A stretch of DNA of 64,000 nt from Nitrosomonas cryotolerans ATCC 49181 (GCF_900143275.1 NZ_FSRO01000001.1:2188116-2252115), one strand, 5' to 3'. Positions 46,607 through 56,830 are shown, numbered from the stretch's first letter. The notes: generated from the sequence alone by a model not told the origin. A program made the numbers and translations.

Positions 46607-48559
46607 TTATTTTGTTAACCAATAAAATGTCAGGGGAGCAATCTCAATTTTTCCATCAATGCTTGGTAGCATGCGGCCTGAATACAAATCCCACATTTCA
46701 TGATGATGAAAGAAACCCATGCGCCGCAATATACTCGTATCGAGCATTTCAGGAGACATACTAAAATTGGCAATCACCAATACCCTTGCGTGGGTATCCT
46801 GATGATCGAAACGTAAAAATGCAAACACATTAAGATTATCAACCTCTAGTAACTGCCGATTATTGTAATCAGCAAAAGCGGGCACTTCTTTGCGAATCGC
46901 GATCATTTTTTTCAATCCACCAAAAATACGCTGTTCCACTGATCCCTGTTTATGTCTTAGTTCCGCTTTATTCCAGTCAATTTTCGGTCGGTGCACCCAA
47001 CGAGTATCATCATATTTGCTTTCATCATCTCGATATGCGTAGTAATTCAATGTGCCAATTTCATCGCCGTAATACAACAGAGGAATACCACCAAATGACA
47101 TAATCAGGCCATGCAGCAACAAAATAGTTTGGATTGCCCTGTCAATTTCGTCACTATCATCATGCTCCAATGCGCTTTCAAGCCCAACAAGGGAGGCTAG
47201 CGAACCGGCTATACGTGCATCACCCGTTTTGAGATTCTCTCCAAAACGGAGTCCTCTGGCACTAGAATCATCATATTTTCCGGTGTAATAATCTACTAAA
47301 AAACGACGATGCAATTGCGGATCGTAACCTGACGAACGGATATCATTATCATCAAACCCAAGACCGATATCATCGTGGCAGCGAATATAGTTAAGCCAGG
47401 TCGCCCGATCTAGTTTATCCGGCAAACTTTTAATGCCACGATTGAGCAATACTGCATTCTTAGTTGCGACTGCATCCCACAATAAGGCCATAAAGGTCGC
47501 ATTGTAGGCAATTTCACATTCTTTAGCATTGATCGCATCCTCTCCAAAATATTTAATAATCTCCACTGGTGCCACGATGGCTTCTGCAATAAACAGCACC
47601 CCCGGTGCTGATACCTGACAGCAGTCTTTCATTAATTGCAGAATCAAGTGTGCCTCACGTTCATTTTGACAGGTGCTACCAATCTTCTTCCATAAAAATG
47701 CAACCGCATCCAGCCGAATAATATCGGCACCACTATTAGCCCAGAATAAAATAATATCGATCATTTCGATAAAGACGCGAGGATTACCATAATTCAGATC
47801 CCACTGGAAATGATTAAACACGGTCATCACCCACTTTCCCATAGTCTCATTCCAAGTGAAATTACCGGGAGAAGTTTCAGGAAAGATTTCAGGCATACCC
47901 GCTTCATACCTATCCGGGATCTCTCGATCATCGAATATGTAATAGTAATCCTGATATTCCTTTTCGCCCGCTCGCGCCTTTTGCGCCCAGGCATGTGTCT
48001 CTGAAGTATGATTCACGACTACATCCAGGGTCAGCAACACATTCCGTTTTCTTAATTCACGGGCCAATGACTCCAGCTGTTTAATCGTTCCGATACGCTC
48101 ATCTACCCTACGAAAATCCCGCACTGCGTAACCGCCATCACTTCTACCCGGCGGGCAATCAAGCACGGGCATGACATGCAACATGTTGACACCCAGTTCC
48201 TGCAAATAAGCGAGATGGTTATGCAACCCTTCAAGATGGTCCGCGAAGCCATCGCTATAAAGTGCCATACCTACCCATTCCTGGCTCAGGAACCAGTTGT
48301 GATCCTTTTCCCTATTCAAATCATTTCTTTTCAACACCATGGGTCTGGCGATATACTGTCGCGCCATGGCTTCTACCAGACGCAGCATTTGTACTTTGAA
48401 ATCAGGGCGTTTTCCATACAATACATGGAATAATGAATGAATTGCGTAAAAATTGGCTCCCAGACGGGTATAGAAGTGCTGTAAGTTGCGACGTTTGATC
48501 TCCGGTTTAAGTGCAACTAATATTTCATTAAGTAACGAGTGTGAATGTTGTTCGTACAT
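46607..48559 (-). CDS. Amylosucrase (GH13 subfamily 4)
   Basis: The 650-residue enzyme is a GH13 glucansucrase-type protein. It carries LTLDVVVNHTSE, the nucleophile in IIRLDAVAFLW (Asp near 282), the acid/base in LFIAEAIVAP (Glu near 323) and YIRCHDDIGLGFDD (Asp near 396). The CHDDIG motif, the helical N-terminal region (about residues 1-90) and the total length fit amylosucrase, which builds alpha-1,4-glucan from sucrose; sucrose hydrolase is the main alternative. There is no signal peptide, so it acts in the cytoplasm and probably links sucrose and glycogen metabolism. Confidence 0.88.
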   Translation of the reverse strand: MYEQHSHSLLNEILVALKPEIKRRNLQHFYTRLGANFYAIHSLFHVLYGKRPDFKVQMLRLVEAMARQYIARPMVLKRNDLNREKDHNWFLSQEWVGMALYSDGFADHLEGLHNHLAYLQELGVNMLHVMPVLDCPPGRSDGGYAVRDFRRVDERIGTIKQLESLARELRKRNVLLTLDVVVNHTSETHAWAQKARAGEKEYQDYYYIFDDREIPDRYEAGMPEIFPETSPGNFTWNETMGKWVMTVFNHFQWDLNYGNPRVFIEMIDIILFWANSGADIIRLDAVAFLWKKIGSTCQNEREAHLILQLMKDCCQVSAPGVLFIAEAIVAPVEIIKYFGEDAINAKECEIAYNATFMALLWDAVATKNAVLLNRGIKSLPDKLDRATWLNYIRCHDDIGLGFDDNDIRSSGYDPQLHRRFLVDYYTGKYDDSSARGLRFGENLKTGDARIAGSLASLVGLESALEHDDSDEIDRAIQTILLLHGLIMSFGGIPLLYYGDEIGTLNYYAYRDDESKYDDTRWVHRPKIDWNKAELRHKQGSVEQRIFGGLKKMIAIRKEVPAFADYNNRQLLEVDNLNVFAFLRFDHQDTHARVLVIANFSMSPEMLDTSILRRMGFFHHHEMWDLYSGRMLPSIDGKIEIAPLTFYWLTK

Positions 48560-49184
48560 GCTTCTACCCCGTATATTTCAGGATGCCGACTACGACCTAA
48601 TCAAAGCTATTTCTCGATATCATCAGATAGATCGCATATCGCATAAACGCTTTGTGCATACCCTCATCGAGACAATACGCCGTCACTCAATTCCATAATC
48701 AGGATATACGATAGCGTATGAGGGTGTATAGCGTATTGAGGGTGATGGCATCGGCATTGGCTATCCATCTATTTGTATTATAATTTCCGCTAGACAGGTT
48801 GCTCCTCAATCTGAGAGATTAGCATTCCCATCAGCTTAGGCACCTGGTCGATTTGATAGTGCACTTGAGATAAATCATTGTCAAGCCATCTGGATGAAGC
48901 ACTCGCTTCCGATCTCAACCACCAATCTGACTATTCAAGCTACACAGAGAAATAGACTACCCTCGCTCTACGCTCATCACGTTCACGCAAAAATGGGTCA
49001 AATCAGTTTTTTGTAGATCCACACTTAAAAAGTAGCTATGATCTAATCATATTCAAGCTGAGACCTTTGCAAAACCCCAGTAATTGAAAAATTAATTCTT
49101 TATAATCAATAGTAAAAACTTCTGGCGAGGGCTTTTGCAAAAGTCTCAAGCTATTTGAAGATAAACTGACAGTCTTCGGTTGAT
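48560..49184. other. Intergenic region before the MscS-like gene
   Basis: About 625 bases without a gene. A short imperfect direct repeat, AGCGTAT(T)GAGGGTG, occurs twice near 48713-48752. A family A miniature element occupies 49060-49147. Confidence 0.5.
49060..49147 (-). mobile_element. Miniature element A, 88-bp full form
   Basis: On the plus strand it starts GAGACCTTTGCAAAACCCC and ends GGCTTTTGCAAAAGTCTC. AAGCT flanks both sides (49055-49059 and 49148-49152), a perfect 5-bp target duplication. It ends 37 bases before the start of the MscS-like gene, so it may lie in its promoter or leader. Confidence 0.88.
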
Positions 49185-50996
49185 ATGTGCATGAAGATTT
49201 TCAACTCAACATCCATCCAATTACGAGATATGCTATTGCAGGCTTTTATTTCTGGACGCTACTATTTAAGATACTATGCACTGGTATGTCTATTAGCCCT
49301 GATTTCGCTTGTACCGACGCTACATGCTCAAGAACAGATACCAGACAGCGCTGCAACTGCAAGCGATCAATCCAATGATATCGAAATGCGCCATGAAGAA
49401 GCAATCGCACGGTTATCTGATATACAACAATCTTTGCAAGACAAGCGCAAGCAGCTGGCCGAGCAGCAGCAGTTAATCAAATCTACCCAGGAAAATGAAA
49501 AAAAAGAAGTGCAACAACACATTGATACACTCAATACCGATATTGCACAGCTGAACCAGTCATTCGAGCAAATTATCATCGGTGGTTTAGATTTGGAACC
49601 ATTTTCAGATACCCCCGCACGGCCATTCGATTGGCGCGAAGAATTAATCCAGGCAACCAGGCCGATCATCGATGGGCTCAAAGATCTTACTGAAAAACCG
49701 CGTAAAATTGAGAAATTACGTAACAATATCTCTCGATTGAAAGAGCAAAATAAGCTAATCAGGCAAGCTCTTAAATCAATAGCACAATTTAAGCCAGATG
49801 CTATGACGCCATTAGCCCAGGCTAAATCCAAATCAATTGCTAAAGAATGGGAACAACGGCAAATTGATAATGAGCGCAATCTGGAGATTGCCCATTATCA
49901 GCTGACTAGCCTGCAAGGTACGGATAGCGACTGGTGGCAAAATCTGAAATCCGGATTGACAAACTTTGCATTCGGCCGCGGGTTAACGCTCATTACCGCG
50001 ATCGTCGCTGCACTCGGTGTTTGGCAATTGATGAACGGGTTGTTCTGGTTATATCAGAAAAAACTCATCTCACCCAGTCGTCGTAACAGCATGCAAGTTC
50101 GATTAATAGGCTATGCCTACCGTATTCTGACTGGATTACTGGTGATATTAGCCATCATCATGACTTTTTATCTCGCAAGCGACTTCCTGCTGCTGACACT
50201 CGGCATCATTCTATTGGTGGCCATCGTATTAAGTTTCCGACAGATTCTGCCTCACTATATTGCTGAAACCAGACTGTTATTGGATATGGGCCCCGTTCGG
50301 GTTGGCGAACGGGTTGTTTATAATGGCCTCCCAATGCAGGTAAAATCGATTAATGTACATTCACTGTTACGCAATCCTGATCTGAAGGGTATTGTGCGAC
50401 TACCACTGCGAGCATTAGACAGCATGATATCGCGTCCAGTCATTGATGAACCCTGGTTTCCTTGCCAGGCGGGCGAATATGTGCTGTTGCCAGATGGCCG
50501 CCTCGGGCTGGTATTGCAACAAACTCTGGAATTGGTGCAGCTGCAGATAGCAGGTAGCCTGGTGCAATTTCCTGCCACGGATTTCTTTCGCCTGGATTTG
50601 TATAATCTTTCACGTCAGGGTTTTGGTTTAGCGGTAACATTTGGAATCGACTATCAACATCAAACAGAATGCCTGGATGCTGTCCCAATCCGCTTCCGAG
50701 AAGCACTTATTCAAGCGTTTGAAAAAGCGGAACTCAATAATCAAGTTTTAAATTTGATGGTTGATTTCAAGGAAGCGGGCGTAAATTCGCTGGACTATCT
50801 GATCTTTATCAACTTTAATAGTGAAATTGCGGGGTCCTATTTTATGCTACGTCGTTTGATCCAAAAAACCTGTGTCGAGGTCTGTAACAGAGAAAATTGG
50901 GTTATTCCTTTTCCCCAGCTGGTGCTGCATCAAGGAGATGGATTTCAAGCGATGCGTGAACAAAACAATCAGTCATCTGGAAAATCAATTCATTGA
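49185..50996 (+). CDS. MscS-like mechanosensitive channel family protein
   Basis: The 603-residue membrane protein has an N-terminal signal or helix (LVCLLALISLVPTLHAQ) and a long periplasmic coiled coil (about residues 60-250). Membrane helices near 265-285, 310-335 and 335-355 follow, and a C-terminal beta/alpha domain resembles the cytoplasmic part of MscS. PHYIAETRLLLDMGPVRVGERVVYNGLPMQVKSINVHS is the MscS-type beta domain linker. The pore helix is weakly conserved, so gating and conductance are uncertain. It is probably an inner-membrane protein for osmotic stress. ATG 49191 is an alternative start. Confidence 0.75.
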   Translation: MCMKIFNSTSIQLRDMLLQAFISGRYYLRYYALVCLLALISLVPTLHAQEQIPDSAATASDQSNDIEMRHEEAIARLSDIQQSLQDKRKQLAEQQQLIKSTQENEKKEVQQHIDTLNTDIAQLNQSFEQIIIGGLDLEPFSDTPARPFDWREELIQATRPIIDGLKDLTEKPRKIEKLRNNISRLKEQNKLIRQALKSIAQFKPDAMTPLAQAKSKSIAKEWEQRQIDNERNLEIAHYQLTSLQGTDSDWWQNLKSGLTNFAFGRGLTLITAIVAALGVWQLMNGLFWLYQKKLISPSRRNSMQVRLIGYAYRILTGLLVILAIIMTFYLASDFLLLTLGIILLVAIVLSFRQILPHYIAETRLLLDMGPVRVGERVVYNGLPMQVKSINVHSLLRNPDLKGIVRLPLRALDSMISRPVIDEPWFPCQAGEYVLLPDGRLGLVLQQTLELVQLQIAGSLVQFPATDFFRLDLYNLSRQGFGLAVTFGIDYQHQTECLDAVPIRFREALIQAFEKAELNNQVLNLMVDFKEAGVNSLDYLIFINFNSEIAGSYFMLRRLIQKTCVEVCNRENWVIPFPQLVLHQGDGFQAMREQNNQSSGKSIH

Positions 50997-51089
50997 TAGC
51001 GTCACAACTGGCTCAGACTCGGTCGTGGAAAACAAGCACCTGCGTATGGCTAGCTCCTCCCCGCAGATCATGAGCCAGATAAATACTCT

Positions 51090-52325
51090 TTAAATATAGC
51101 CACGTAATGCTGAGCTCTGCGCAACGCGTTCGACAGCAATAAGATACGCAGCCTGCCTATAACTTAATTCATTCTGGCGACGCCTACACAGCGCGCACCA
51201 GGCCTGATACAAAATATGATCAGTTTTCTTTTCTACTTCTTCCAGATTCCAGATTAAACCACTGCGATTCTGTATCCATTCGAGATATGAAACCGTCACT
51301 CCTCCTGCATTGGCCATAATATCGGGTATAATAGTAATCCCGTTGCTAGTCAGTATTCGTTCACCCTCATGTGTTATTGGCATGTTTGCAGCTTCAACAA
51401 TCAAGCGTGCCTTAACTTTAGGCGCATTATCCTCATGAATTGCATCACCGATGGCAGCCGGTATCAGAATAGCCACATCCAGAGCCAGCAACTCATCCTG
51501 TTTTATTGAATCTCCATAATCAAGCGCTTGATTCACCGAAATCTTTTTTTCTTCACAAGTCTTACGCACGGCTTCGATATCCAAACCAGCCTGATTGTAT
51601 AAAGCGCCATCAACGTCACTGACCGCAATAATCCTGCAGCCGACCTGTTTCAGATATCGTGCGGTATGCACACCCACATTACCGAATCCTTGTATTGCAA
51701 CAGTTACATCAGGAAAACTCATATTCAAGGCTTCCGCCGCCCATTTAGTAACCAGTGATACCCCCCGACCGGTTGCTTCAATGCGTCCAATTGATCCACC
51801 CAGCTGCAGAGGCTTGCCGGTAACCACACCAGGATGATGCCCGCTGGTATAGCCACTATAGGCGTCATAGATCCAGGCCATTTCTTGTGGACCCGTACCC
51901 ATATCAGGGGCAGGAATATCACTCTCAGGTCCAAATAAATTCGCCATACGGCGCGTATACAGTTTGGTCAGCATTTCACGCTCAACCTCGTCCAACGCAG
52001 CAGGATCGCAGGTGATACCACCCTTAGCTCCGCCGAAGGGAATATTCACCAGAGCCGTCTTCCATGTCATCAGCTCGGCTAAGGCATGAGCGTGCGCTAG
52101 ATTCATCTCGGGGTGATAGCGTATCCCCCCCTTGAATGGCCCGCGCGCATGGTTATGTTGTACACGATAGCCTTTAAAAACAACAATGCCATTTTTGCGC
52201 AGCAAAGGTAATTCCACGGTAATCTCTCGATATGGTGTCGTCAGATAAGCACATAGCCTTTCATCCATACCCAGATAATCCAGTGCCCAGCTCAGATAAT
52301 TTGTTCCGCAGCTTCTTTGACTCAT
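51090..52325 (-). CDS. Glu/Leu/Phe/Val dehydrogenase (glutamate dehydrogenase)
   Basis: The 411-residue enzyme interconverts glutamate and 2-oxoglutarate with ammonia. It has RGPFKGGIRYHPE with the substrate lysine and NIPFGGAKGGITCDP with the second lysine. It also has DIPAPDMGTGPQEMAWI and the Rossmann motif VAIQGFGNVGVHTARYL. The length and motifs fit the hexameric GDH class near GdhA/RocG. Substrate choice among Glu, Leu or Val cannot be fixed, but glutamate is most likely. In an ammonia oxidiser it could assimilate ammonia. Confidence 0.92.
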   Translation of the reverse strand: MSQRSCGTNYLSWALDYLGMDERLCAYLTTPYREITVELPLLRKNGIVVFKGYRVQHNHARGPFKGGIRYHPEMNLAHAHALAELMTWKTALVNIPFGGAKGGITCDPAALDEVEREMLTKLYTRRMANLFGPESDIPAPDMGTGPQEMAWIYDAYSGYTSGHHPGVVTGKPLQLGGSIGRIEATGRGVSLVTKWAAEALNMSFPDVTVAIQGFGNVGVHTARYLKQVGCRIIAVSDVDGALYNQAGLDIEAVRKTCEEKKISVNQALDYGDSIKQDELLALDVAILIPAAIGDAIHEDNAPKVKARLIVEAANMPITHEGERILTSNGITIIPDIMANAGGVTVSYLEWIQNRSGLIWNLEEVEKKTDHILYQAWCALCRRRQNELSYRQAAYLIAVERVAQSSALRGYI

Positions 52326-53115
52326 AATCCGCCTCCCCTGATTATTTGGTACATGATAACGTCTTCCCCAATACGCCAGCTATAATGACCAGATTGTCGG
52401 TATTCTAATTCATAATCAACAGCATAAAAACATATTTTTTATAACATCATAGCGGCAAAAAAAGCCACGCATACCCATCAATATGAAGCGAATAGTTCTA
52501 TGCTTTCCAAATTCATGAAATCAGTTATATTGATGGTTAATCAATACCATTCAAACGCTATCAATCATAAGCTTAAAATGGCTTCATCCAAGCGCTTTAC
52601 TTTAAAAGCGCTGTATAATGCTTTCTGAAGTGAAATTGTCGAGACTAAAGATGAACTCCGATGACATGAGATCTATTTTTGATTTTATTGCTGATTTTCA
52701 ATGACTTCTCTCGATTTTTGATGCGTTATTTCTGCCATAAACAATCCATTTTCCCATGGATTGAGGCGCATTGTTTTCCAATACAGTGTTAATAACTCAA
52801 CAATCAGCCGTTCGATCGCCTGATATGGCTATTCTCACAGGAAAAAATACTCTTTAGACCGATGAAATCTATTAGGTTAATCATTTTCATGTTTTATAAC
52901 GAGACAGTTATAAAAATATCCTCTCACCATCGGACAACAATCACAATTGATAGGGCTTACTCAGAAATAACGAGTCTTGTGAAGGTTTCTGGTATCTTTT
53001 CGAGAAAGATCAAACCAACCATTTTCTTGATTTGATATTAACCACCCAGTTAGTAATCACTTAGTTGCTTGAATCGAATAAATAACGCACTCTTTCAACT
53101 AAAACAATTCTGCCA
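52326..53115. other. Long intergenic region between glutamate dehydrogenase and diguanylate cyclase genes
   Basis: About 790 AT-rich bases between divergent genes. I see no intact gene, no miniature element of either family and no convincing terminator. A small gene or RNA here cannot be ruled out. Confidence 0.4.
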
Positions 53116-54291
53116 ATGAATCTCGACCTCCGTACAATGCTAGTCATGATATCGGCGCTGAATTTGCTGTTTTCTGGTCTGCTGGCATTAGTTGAATTAC
53201 ATGCTGACAATATCCGTGGGGTACGACAATGGGCGATTGGCTGTTTCTGTACCGGACTAGGTCTTAGTTTTGCTTATACTCAACTTGAACCACCCGGCCA
53301 TCCATGGGCTCTGATATTGGGTGCTACATTTACTCTCGCGGGCGCAGGTTTTCAGTTTAACGGCATTCAACTATTCAAAACAAGGCAATGCAATCCAGTC
53401 ATTCCCTGGTTGCTGGCCGGATTAACATTTTTACAAAGTATTTGGTTCGTACTTTTTTATCCTGATATTCATTCCAGAACTATTATCAATTCAATTTTAT
53501 TATGCCTCATCAACGCGGCCAGTGCCCGTGCTTTGTTTGTTCATATTGAACAACCATTGCGTACAGCGTACTGGTTCACCGCATTAGGATTTACAGTTCT
53601 CACCACAATGTTTTTGATCGAGGCAATCATCATTTTTCTCTCGCCAGCAAATACGTATGGCCTTTATTCTCAGATACCACTTAACCCGGTATCATTCTTT
53701 ACCGCCAGCATGGCACAAATGAGTATCGCTTTCGGCTTCGTATTGATGGTGAATTACCGACTTACCGCAAATCATCAAAAATTAGCGTCAACTGATGGGT
53801 TGACCGGGGTAATGAACAGGCGAAGCTTAGAAGAAGAATCTATTCGCTTGCTAGCGCGTTGTTCCCGTACTGACGAAGTTCTTTCAGTTATGATGATTGA
53901 TGTCGATCATTTCAAATCGATCAATGATCGTTATGGTCATCAAGCTGGGGATGAGGTATTAAAGCGGTTGGCCGTAGTAGCGCAGCAATCCATTCGTAGC
54001 AACGACTATCTCGCTCGCTACGGCGGTGAGGAATTCTGCATACTCTTACCCACAACATTGGAGAAAGATGCCTGGAAGCTGGCGGATCGACTGCGACAGT
54101 CCTTTGCTGCAATGTCAATCGAATTCGATGGCGAGGTGCTGTGCAGCACCATCAGTATTGGCATTGCGGATACAAAACATGCCGGACTCGAATTCGCCTC
54201 GCTAATCGTTGCTGCCGATAAAGCGATGTATCGTGCTAAACACGATGGGCGTAACCGGGTAATAATGTATTCTGTGCATGCACGTGCTTAA
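53116..54291 (+). CDS. Membrane-bound diguanylate cyclase (GGDEF)
   Basis: The 391-residue protein makes cyclic di-GMP. About six hydrophobic helices fill residues 5-225. They are followed by a GGDEF domain starting at STDGLTGVMNRRSLEEE. The active-site motif is GGEEF (about residue 300) in YGGEEFCILLP. An RxxD inhibitory site (RSND) lies five residues before it, so product feedback is likely. MIDVDHFKSINDRYGHQAGDEVL is the metal-binding helix. There is no EAL domain. The sensory signal is unknown. Confidence 0.94.
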   Translation: MNLDLRTMLVMISALNLLFSGLLALVELHADNIRGVRQWAIGCFCTGLGLSFAYTQLEPPGHPWALILGATFTLAGAGFQFNGIQLFKTRQCNPVIPWLLAGLTFLQSIWFVLFYPDIHSRTIINSILLCLINAASARALFVHIEQPLRTAYWFTALGFTVLTTMFLIEAIIIFLSPANTYGLYSQIPLNPVSFFTASMAQMSIAFGFVLMVNYRLTANHQKLASTDGLTGVMNRRSLEEESIRLLARCSRTDEVLSVMMIDVDHFKSINDRYGHQAGDEVLKRLAVVAQQSIRSNDYLARYGGEEFCILLPTTLEKDAWKLADRLRQSFAAMSIEFDGEVLCSTISIGIADTKHAGLEFASLIVAADKAMYRAKHDGRNRVIMYSVHARA

Positions 54292-54694
54292 AGATACATC
54301 CATATTGTCAATCCATGTCCAGCCATGTTTTAGAAGCGGCTTGCTTTCAAGCTGGTATCATTCATCGAATCAGCTATCCGCCGCCACAACTCATTCTGAG
54401 ATAAGGATACGAGACCTTTGCAAAACCCCAATAGTTAAAAAATTAACCCTTTATAATCAATAGCAAAAAACTTCTGGTGAGGGTTTTTGCAAAAGTCTCG
54501 ATATGTCAATAGCCCAGATCAGGCAACACTGCATTACTCCAATAACGCCTCAATCGCCATGATCAGCTTGTTATTATTAGCTTTCATTAAATTACAAGTA
54601 AAATAAGACTGCCGCAATCCAGCCCAGAAGCATTATATTGAATGCTGACAGCAGGATCGCGACATGATTACGCGTGCACTACAGCTGATCCCTG
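54292..54694. other. Intergenic region with a miniature element
   Basis: About 400 bases between convergent genes with no gene. The only structure is the family A element at 54411-54499. Confidence 0.5.
54411..54499 (-). mobile_element. Miniature element A, 89-bp full form
   Basis: On the plus strand it starts GAGACCTTTGCAAAACCCC and ends GGTTTTTGCAAAAGTCTC. The flanks are GATAC and GATAT, a 5-bp target duplication with one changed base. Confidence 0.85.
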
Positions 54695-56446
54695 CTAGCG
54701 CCCAAAACGTGATGAGCTCAGCGTTACGTCAGCATGTGTCCAGGCTTTCTTAAAACGAGCTTCCGTCAGTTTTGCTTCACCATGCTTATTCTGCGCGCGC
54801 TGTGCCTGCCACAATCCATAAAGCGCCCATCCATTATCACGGTTCCGCTGCAAATCTTCCCAATACACTGTCTCCGCTTCAGTCGGATGCCCTGCTTCCA
54901 ATAGAACAGCCCCTAATGCCAGCCGTGGTGGATAATGCCATTCTAAAGGCTCGGTATAAACCAGTGCGTCCTCAAAGCGAACCGCACGCTCAAGATGTGA
55001 AATGGCCGAATCAAAGTGTCCACGAGCTGCAGCGATCTCGCCAGCCAATACCTCAGGTCCGATTTTTAGTACGGTACGGGGAGTGTTCTTTGAAAAAAGA
55101 GGACCATCTAACGATGGATCGTTCATAATCTCACGCAATATCGCCAACTCTTCTTCAGCCTGTTTCAGCTTTCCGGTTGCCACAAATGCCAAGCCGCGTA
55201 CGTAGTGCCAGCTCCCCTTTAGAAATGCACTGGTAGCAGGTGGCTTCGGTTCCGCGAGTACCTCTTTCCACAATCCAAACCGTGCAAGCGTCCAATAAGG
55301 CACCATACGAAATACTGCAGTTAATGGCATTTCTTTAAGTAGTGCATCATCGACCTTACTGGCTAGCTTGCGAGCTGACTCAAGTGCAATCTGGCGCTGC
55401 CCTCCTGTCGTAGCAGCAAACCAAAGAAAATGAATATTATGCGGATAATAGGCCATAGGATACAAGCCCTGAGCCTGGGACTGCGCGATATAATCCTCAT
55501 CAGCCGCAATTGCCAGCTGGTTACTCTTTACTCCATCGCTATACCGCCCCACTCTTTGATAAATGTGTGATGACATGTGTATCATATGTCCTGCTGCCGG
55601 CATTAAGGTGAGCAGGGTATCCGCTGCTTTCTCGGCACGCTCAGGAGTGGTTGTCGGCTCAATAAGATGAATGTATAAATGTAATGCCGCAGGATGGCGC
55701 GGATGACGCTCTAACACGCTCTCAATGAGTGCCACAATCTCGGCAGTTCCTTCGTACGGGCGACCATCACGCATCCAATAACCCCAAGGGCGAAGATCCA
55801 TCATTGACTCTACATAAAGCATCGCAATATCAGGATCATCTGGAAAACGCTCATGCACTGTTCGCATGGCATCCGCATAAGCGCTGTCATTTATTACGCG
55901 CTGCTCAGATTTACCCGAGTAGCGTTTCGCAAGCGCATTGATCAGCGCTTGTTCCTTCTCTGTTGCCTTGTCCATCAACGACTTCGCCTGCTGTACCCGC
56001 TTTAAAGCCAACGGTTCATCGTCTGGCTCCATCATTGCATTTATATTGGGACCCAGTACGAGTGCCTGCCCCCAATAAGCGATTGCAAGCGCAGGATCGA
56101 GTCGGGCAGCTTCCTGAAATGCCCGATATGCCTCAGCATGATTGAAGCCATAGGCCAGATTAAGTCCCTGGTTAATAAATAGCTGGGCTTCCTTATTTTT
56201 CGTACTGACTGGAAAGGTATGAGTCCCCAGATTTTGCAGTCTAGGGGCGAATTGACCCTCTGGTCCTGGCTGATTCGATAAATCTGTAGACTCATAATGT
56301 TTGTGACCCGCAGCAGCAGAGACAGCGGTAGAACGCATTTTATCTTCGGCGAAAAACTGATCACTCGCCTGGGCGAATGAATCGGATGCACTGGTGGCAA
56401 TCAATACTAATCCTGTTACCAGGATATTAAGCGTATAAAGCTGCAT
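54695..56446 (-). CDS. Secreted tetratricopeptide repeat protein
   Basis: The 583-residue protein has a signal peptide (LNILVTGLVLIATSASDSFAQA) and a series of TPR-like helices, for example FINQGLNLAYGFNHAEAYRAFQEAARLDPALAIAYWGQAL. It is of a type often annotated only as TPR domain protein; partners are unknown. ATG 56446 is chosen because AAGGAGG lies 5 bases before it, while an in-frame GTG at 56452 overlaps that site. It is downstream of the DUF4242 gene with a 67-base gap containing a strong hairpin. Confidence 0.85.
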   Translation of the reverse strand: MQLYTLNILVTGLVLIATSASDSFAQASDQFFAEDKMRSTAVSAAAGHKHYESTDLSNQPGPEGQFAPRLQNLGTHTFPVSTKNKEAQLFINQGLNLAYGFNHAEAYRAFQEAARLDPALAIAYWGQALVLGPNINAMMEPDDEPLALKRVQQAKSLMDKATEKEQALINALAKRYSGKSEQRVINDSAYADAMRTVHERFPDDPDIAMLYVESMMDLRPWGYWMRDGRPYEGTAEIVALIESVLERHPRHPAALHLYIHLIEPTTTPERAEKAADTLLTLMPAAGHMIHMSSHIYQRVGRYSDGVKSNQLAIAADEDYIAQSQAQGLYPMAYYPHNIHFLWFAATTGGQRQIALESARKLASKVDDALLKEMPLTAVFRMVPYWTLARFGLWKEVLAEPKPPATSAFLKGSWHYVRGLAFVATGKLKQAEEELAILREIMNDPSLDGPLFSKNTPRTVLKIGPEVLAGEIAAARGHFDSAISHLERAVRFEDALVYTEPLEWHYPPRLALGAVLLEAGHPTEAETVYWEDLQRNRDNGWALYGLWQAQRAQNKHGEAKLTEARFKKAWTHADVTLSSSRFGR

Positions 56447-56479
56447 AAACACCTCCTTAAATAATACTTGATTTTCATA

Positions 56480-56505
56480 GGCAGTCGAAGTTACCTTCGA
56501 CTGCC
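56480..56505. promoter_or_regulatory. Intercistronic hairpin between the DUF4242 and TPR genes
   Basis: GGCAGTCGAAG and CTTCGACTGCC form a perfect 11-bp stem with a 4-base loop. It lies 8 bases after the DUF4242 stop and 33 bases before the TPR start. No T run follows on the transcribed strand, so it may be a leaky terminator or an mRNA stabiliser that sets the ratio of the two products. Confidence 0.6.
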
Positions 56506-56513
56506 AGCAGGTA

Positions 56514-56789
56514 TTAATTTTCTGCGGTAGTCGGATCGATTACAGATTTGATACGAGAAATACGGTTGGCGGGAAACTCACCTTGCTCAGCATGCGCTCT
56601 GACAGCCTCTTCATTTGGCGCAATGTAAACACAATAGACCTTGTCCTCTGTCACGTAACTTTCCAGCCACTGAACGCGTGAACCCATATTGTTTAATATA
56701 CCACATGATTTTTGAGAAATAGCGTGTAGATCCTGCGCAGTTAACGAACCTGCTCCAGGAATTTCACGTTCGATAATATATTTAGGCAT
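56514..56789 (-). CDS. DUF4242 domain protein
   Basis: The 91-residue protein fits DUF4242: it begins MPKYIIEREIPGAGSLTAQDL and has YVTEDKVYCVYIAPNEEAVRAHAEQGEFPANRI. These small ferredoxin-like proteins are of unclear function; some relatives are reported to bind nickel. GGAG lies 9 bases before the ATG. It is the first gene of a two-gene operon with the TPR gene, and a site similar to the TetR operator lies 22-41 bases upstream. Confidence 0.82.
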   Translation of the reverse strand: MPKYIIEREIPGAGSLTAQDLHAISQKSCGILNNMGSRVQWLESYVTEDKVYCVYIAPNEEAVRAHAEQGEFPANRISRIKSVIDPTTAEN

Positions 56790-56810
56790 GAGACATCTCC
56801 AGATAGAATT

Positions 56811-56830
56811 AAAAATGACCAGTCGTATTA
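56811..56830. promoter_or_regulatory. Predicted TetR-type operator upstream of the DUF4242-TPR operon
   Basis: The sequence TGACCAGTCGTATTA matches the minus-strand reading of the palindrome before the tetR-family gene at 15 of 20 positions, with GTCGTATTA identical. It lies 22 bases before the DUF4242 start, a position expected for repression. Confidence 0.5.

Noticed and set aside
52326..53115. Search for a small RNA or gene in the long intergenic region
   Set aside because: No conserved motif, hairpin with T run or frame with a ribosome site could be supported by eye.
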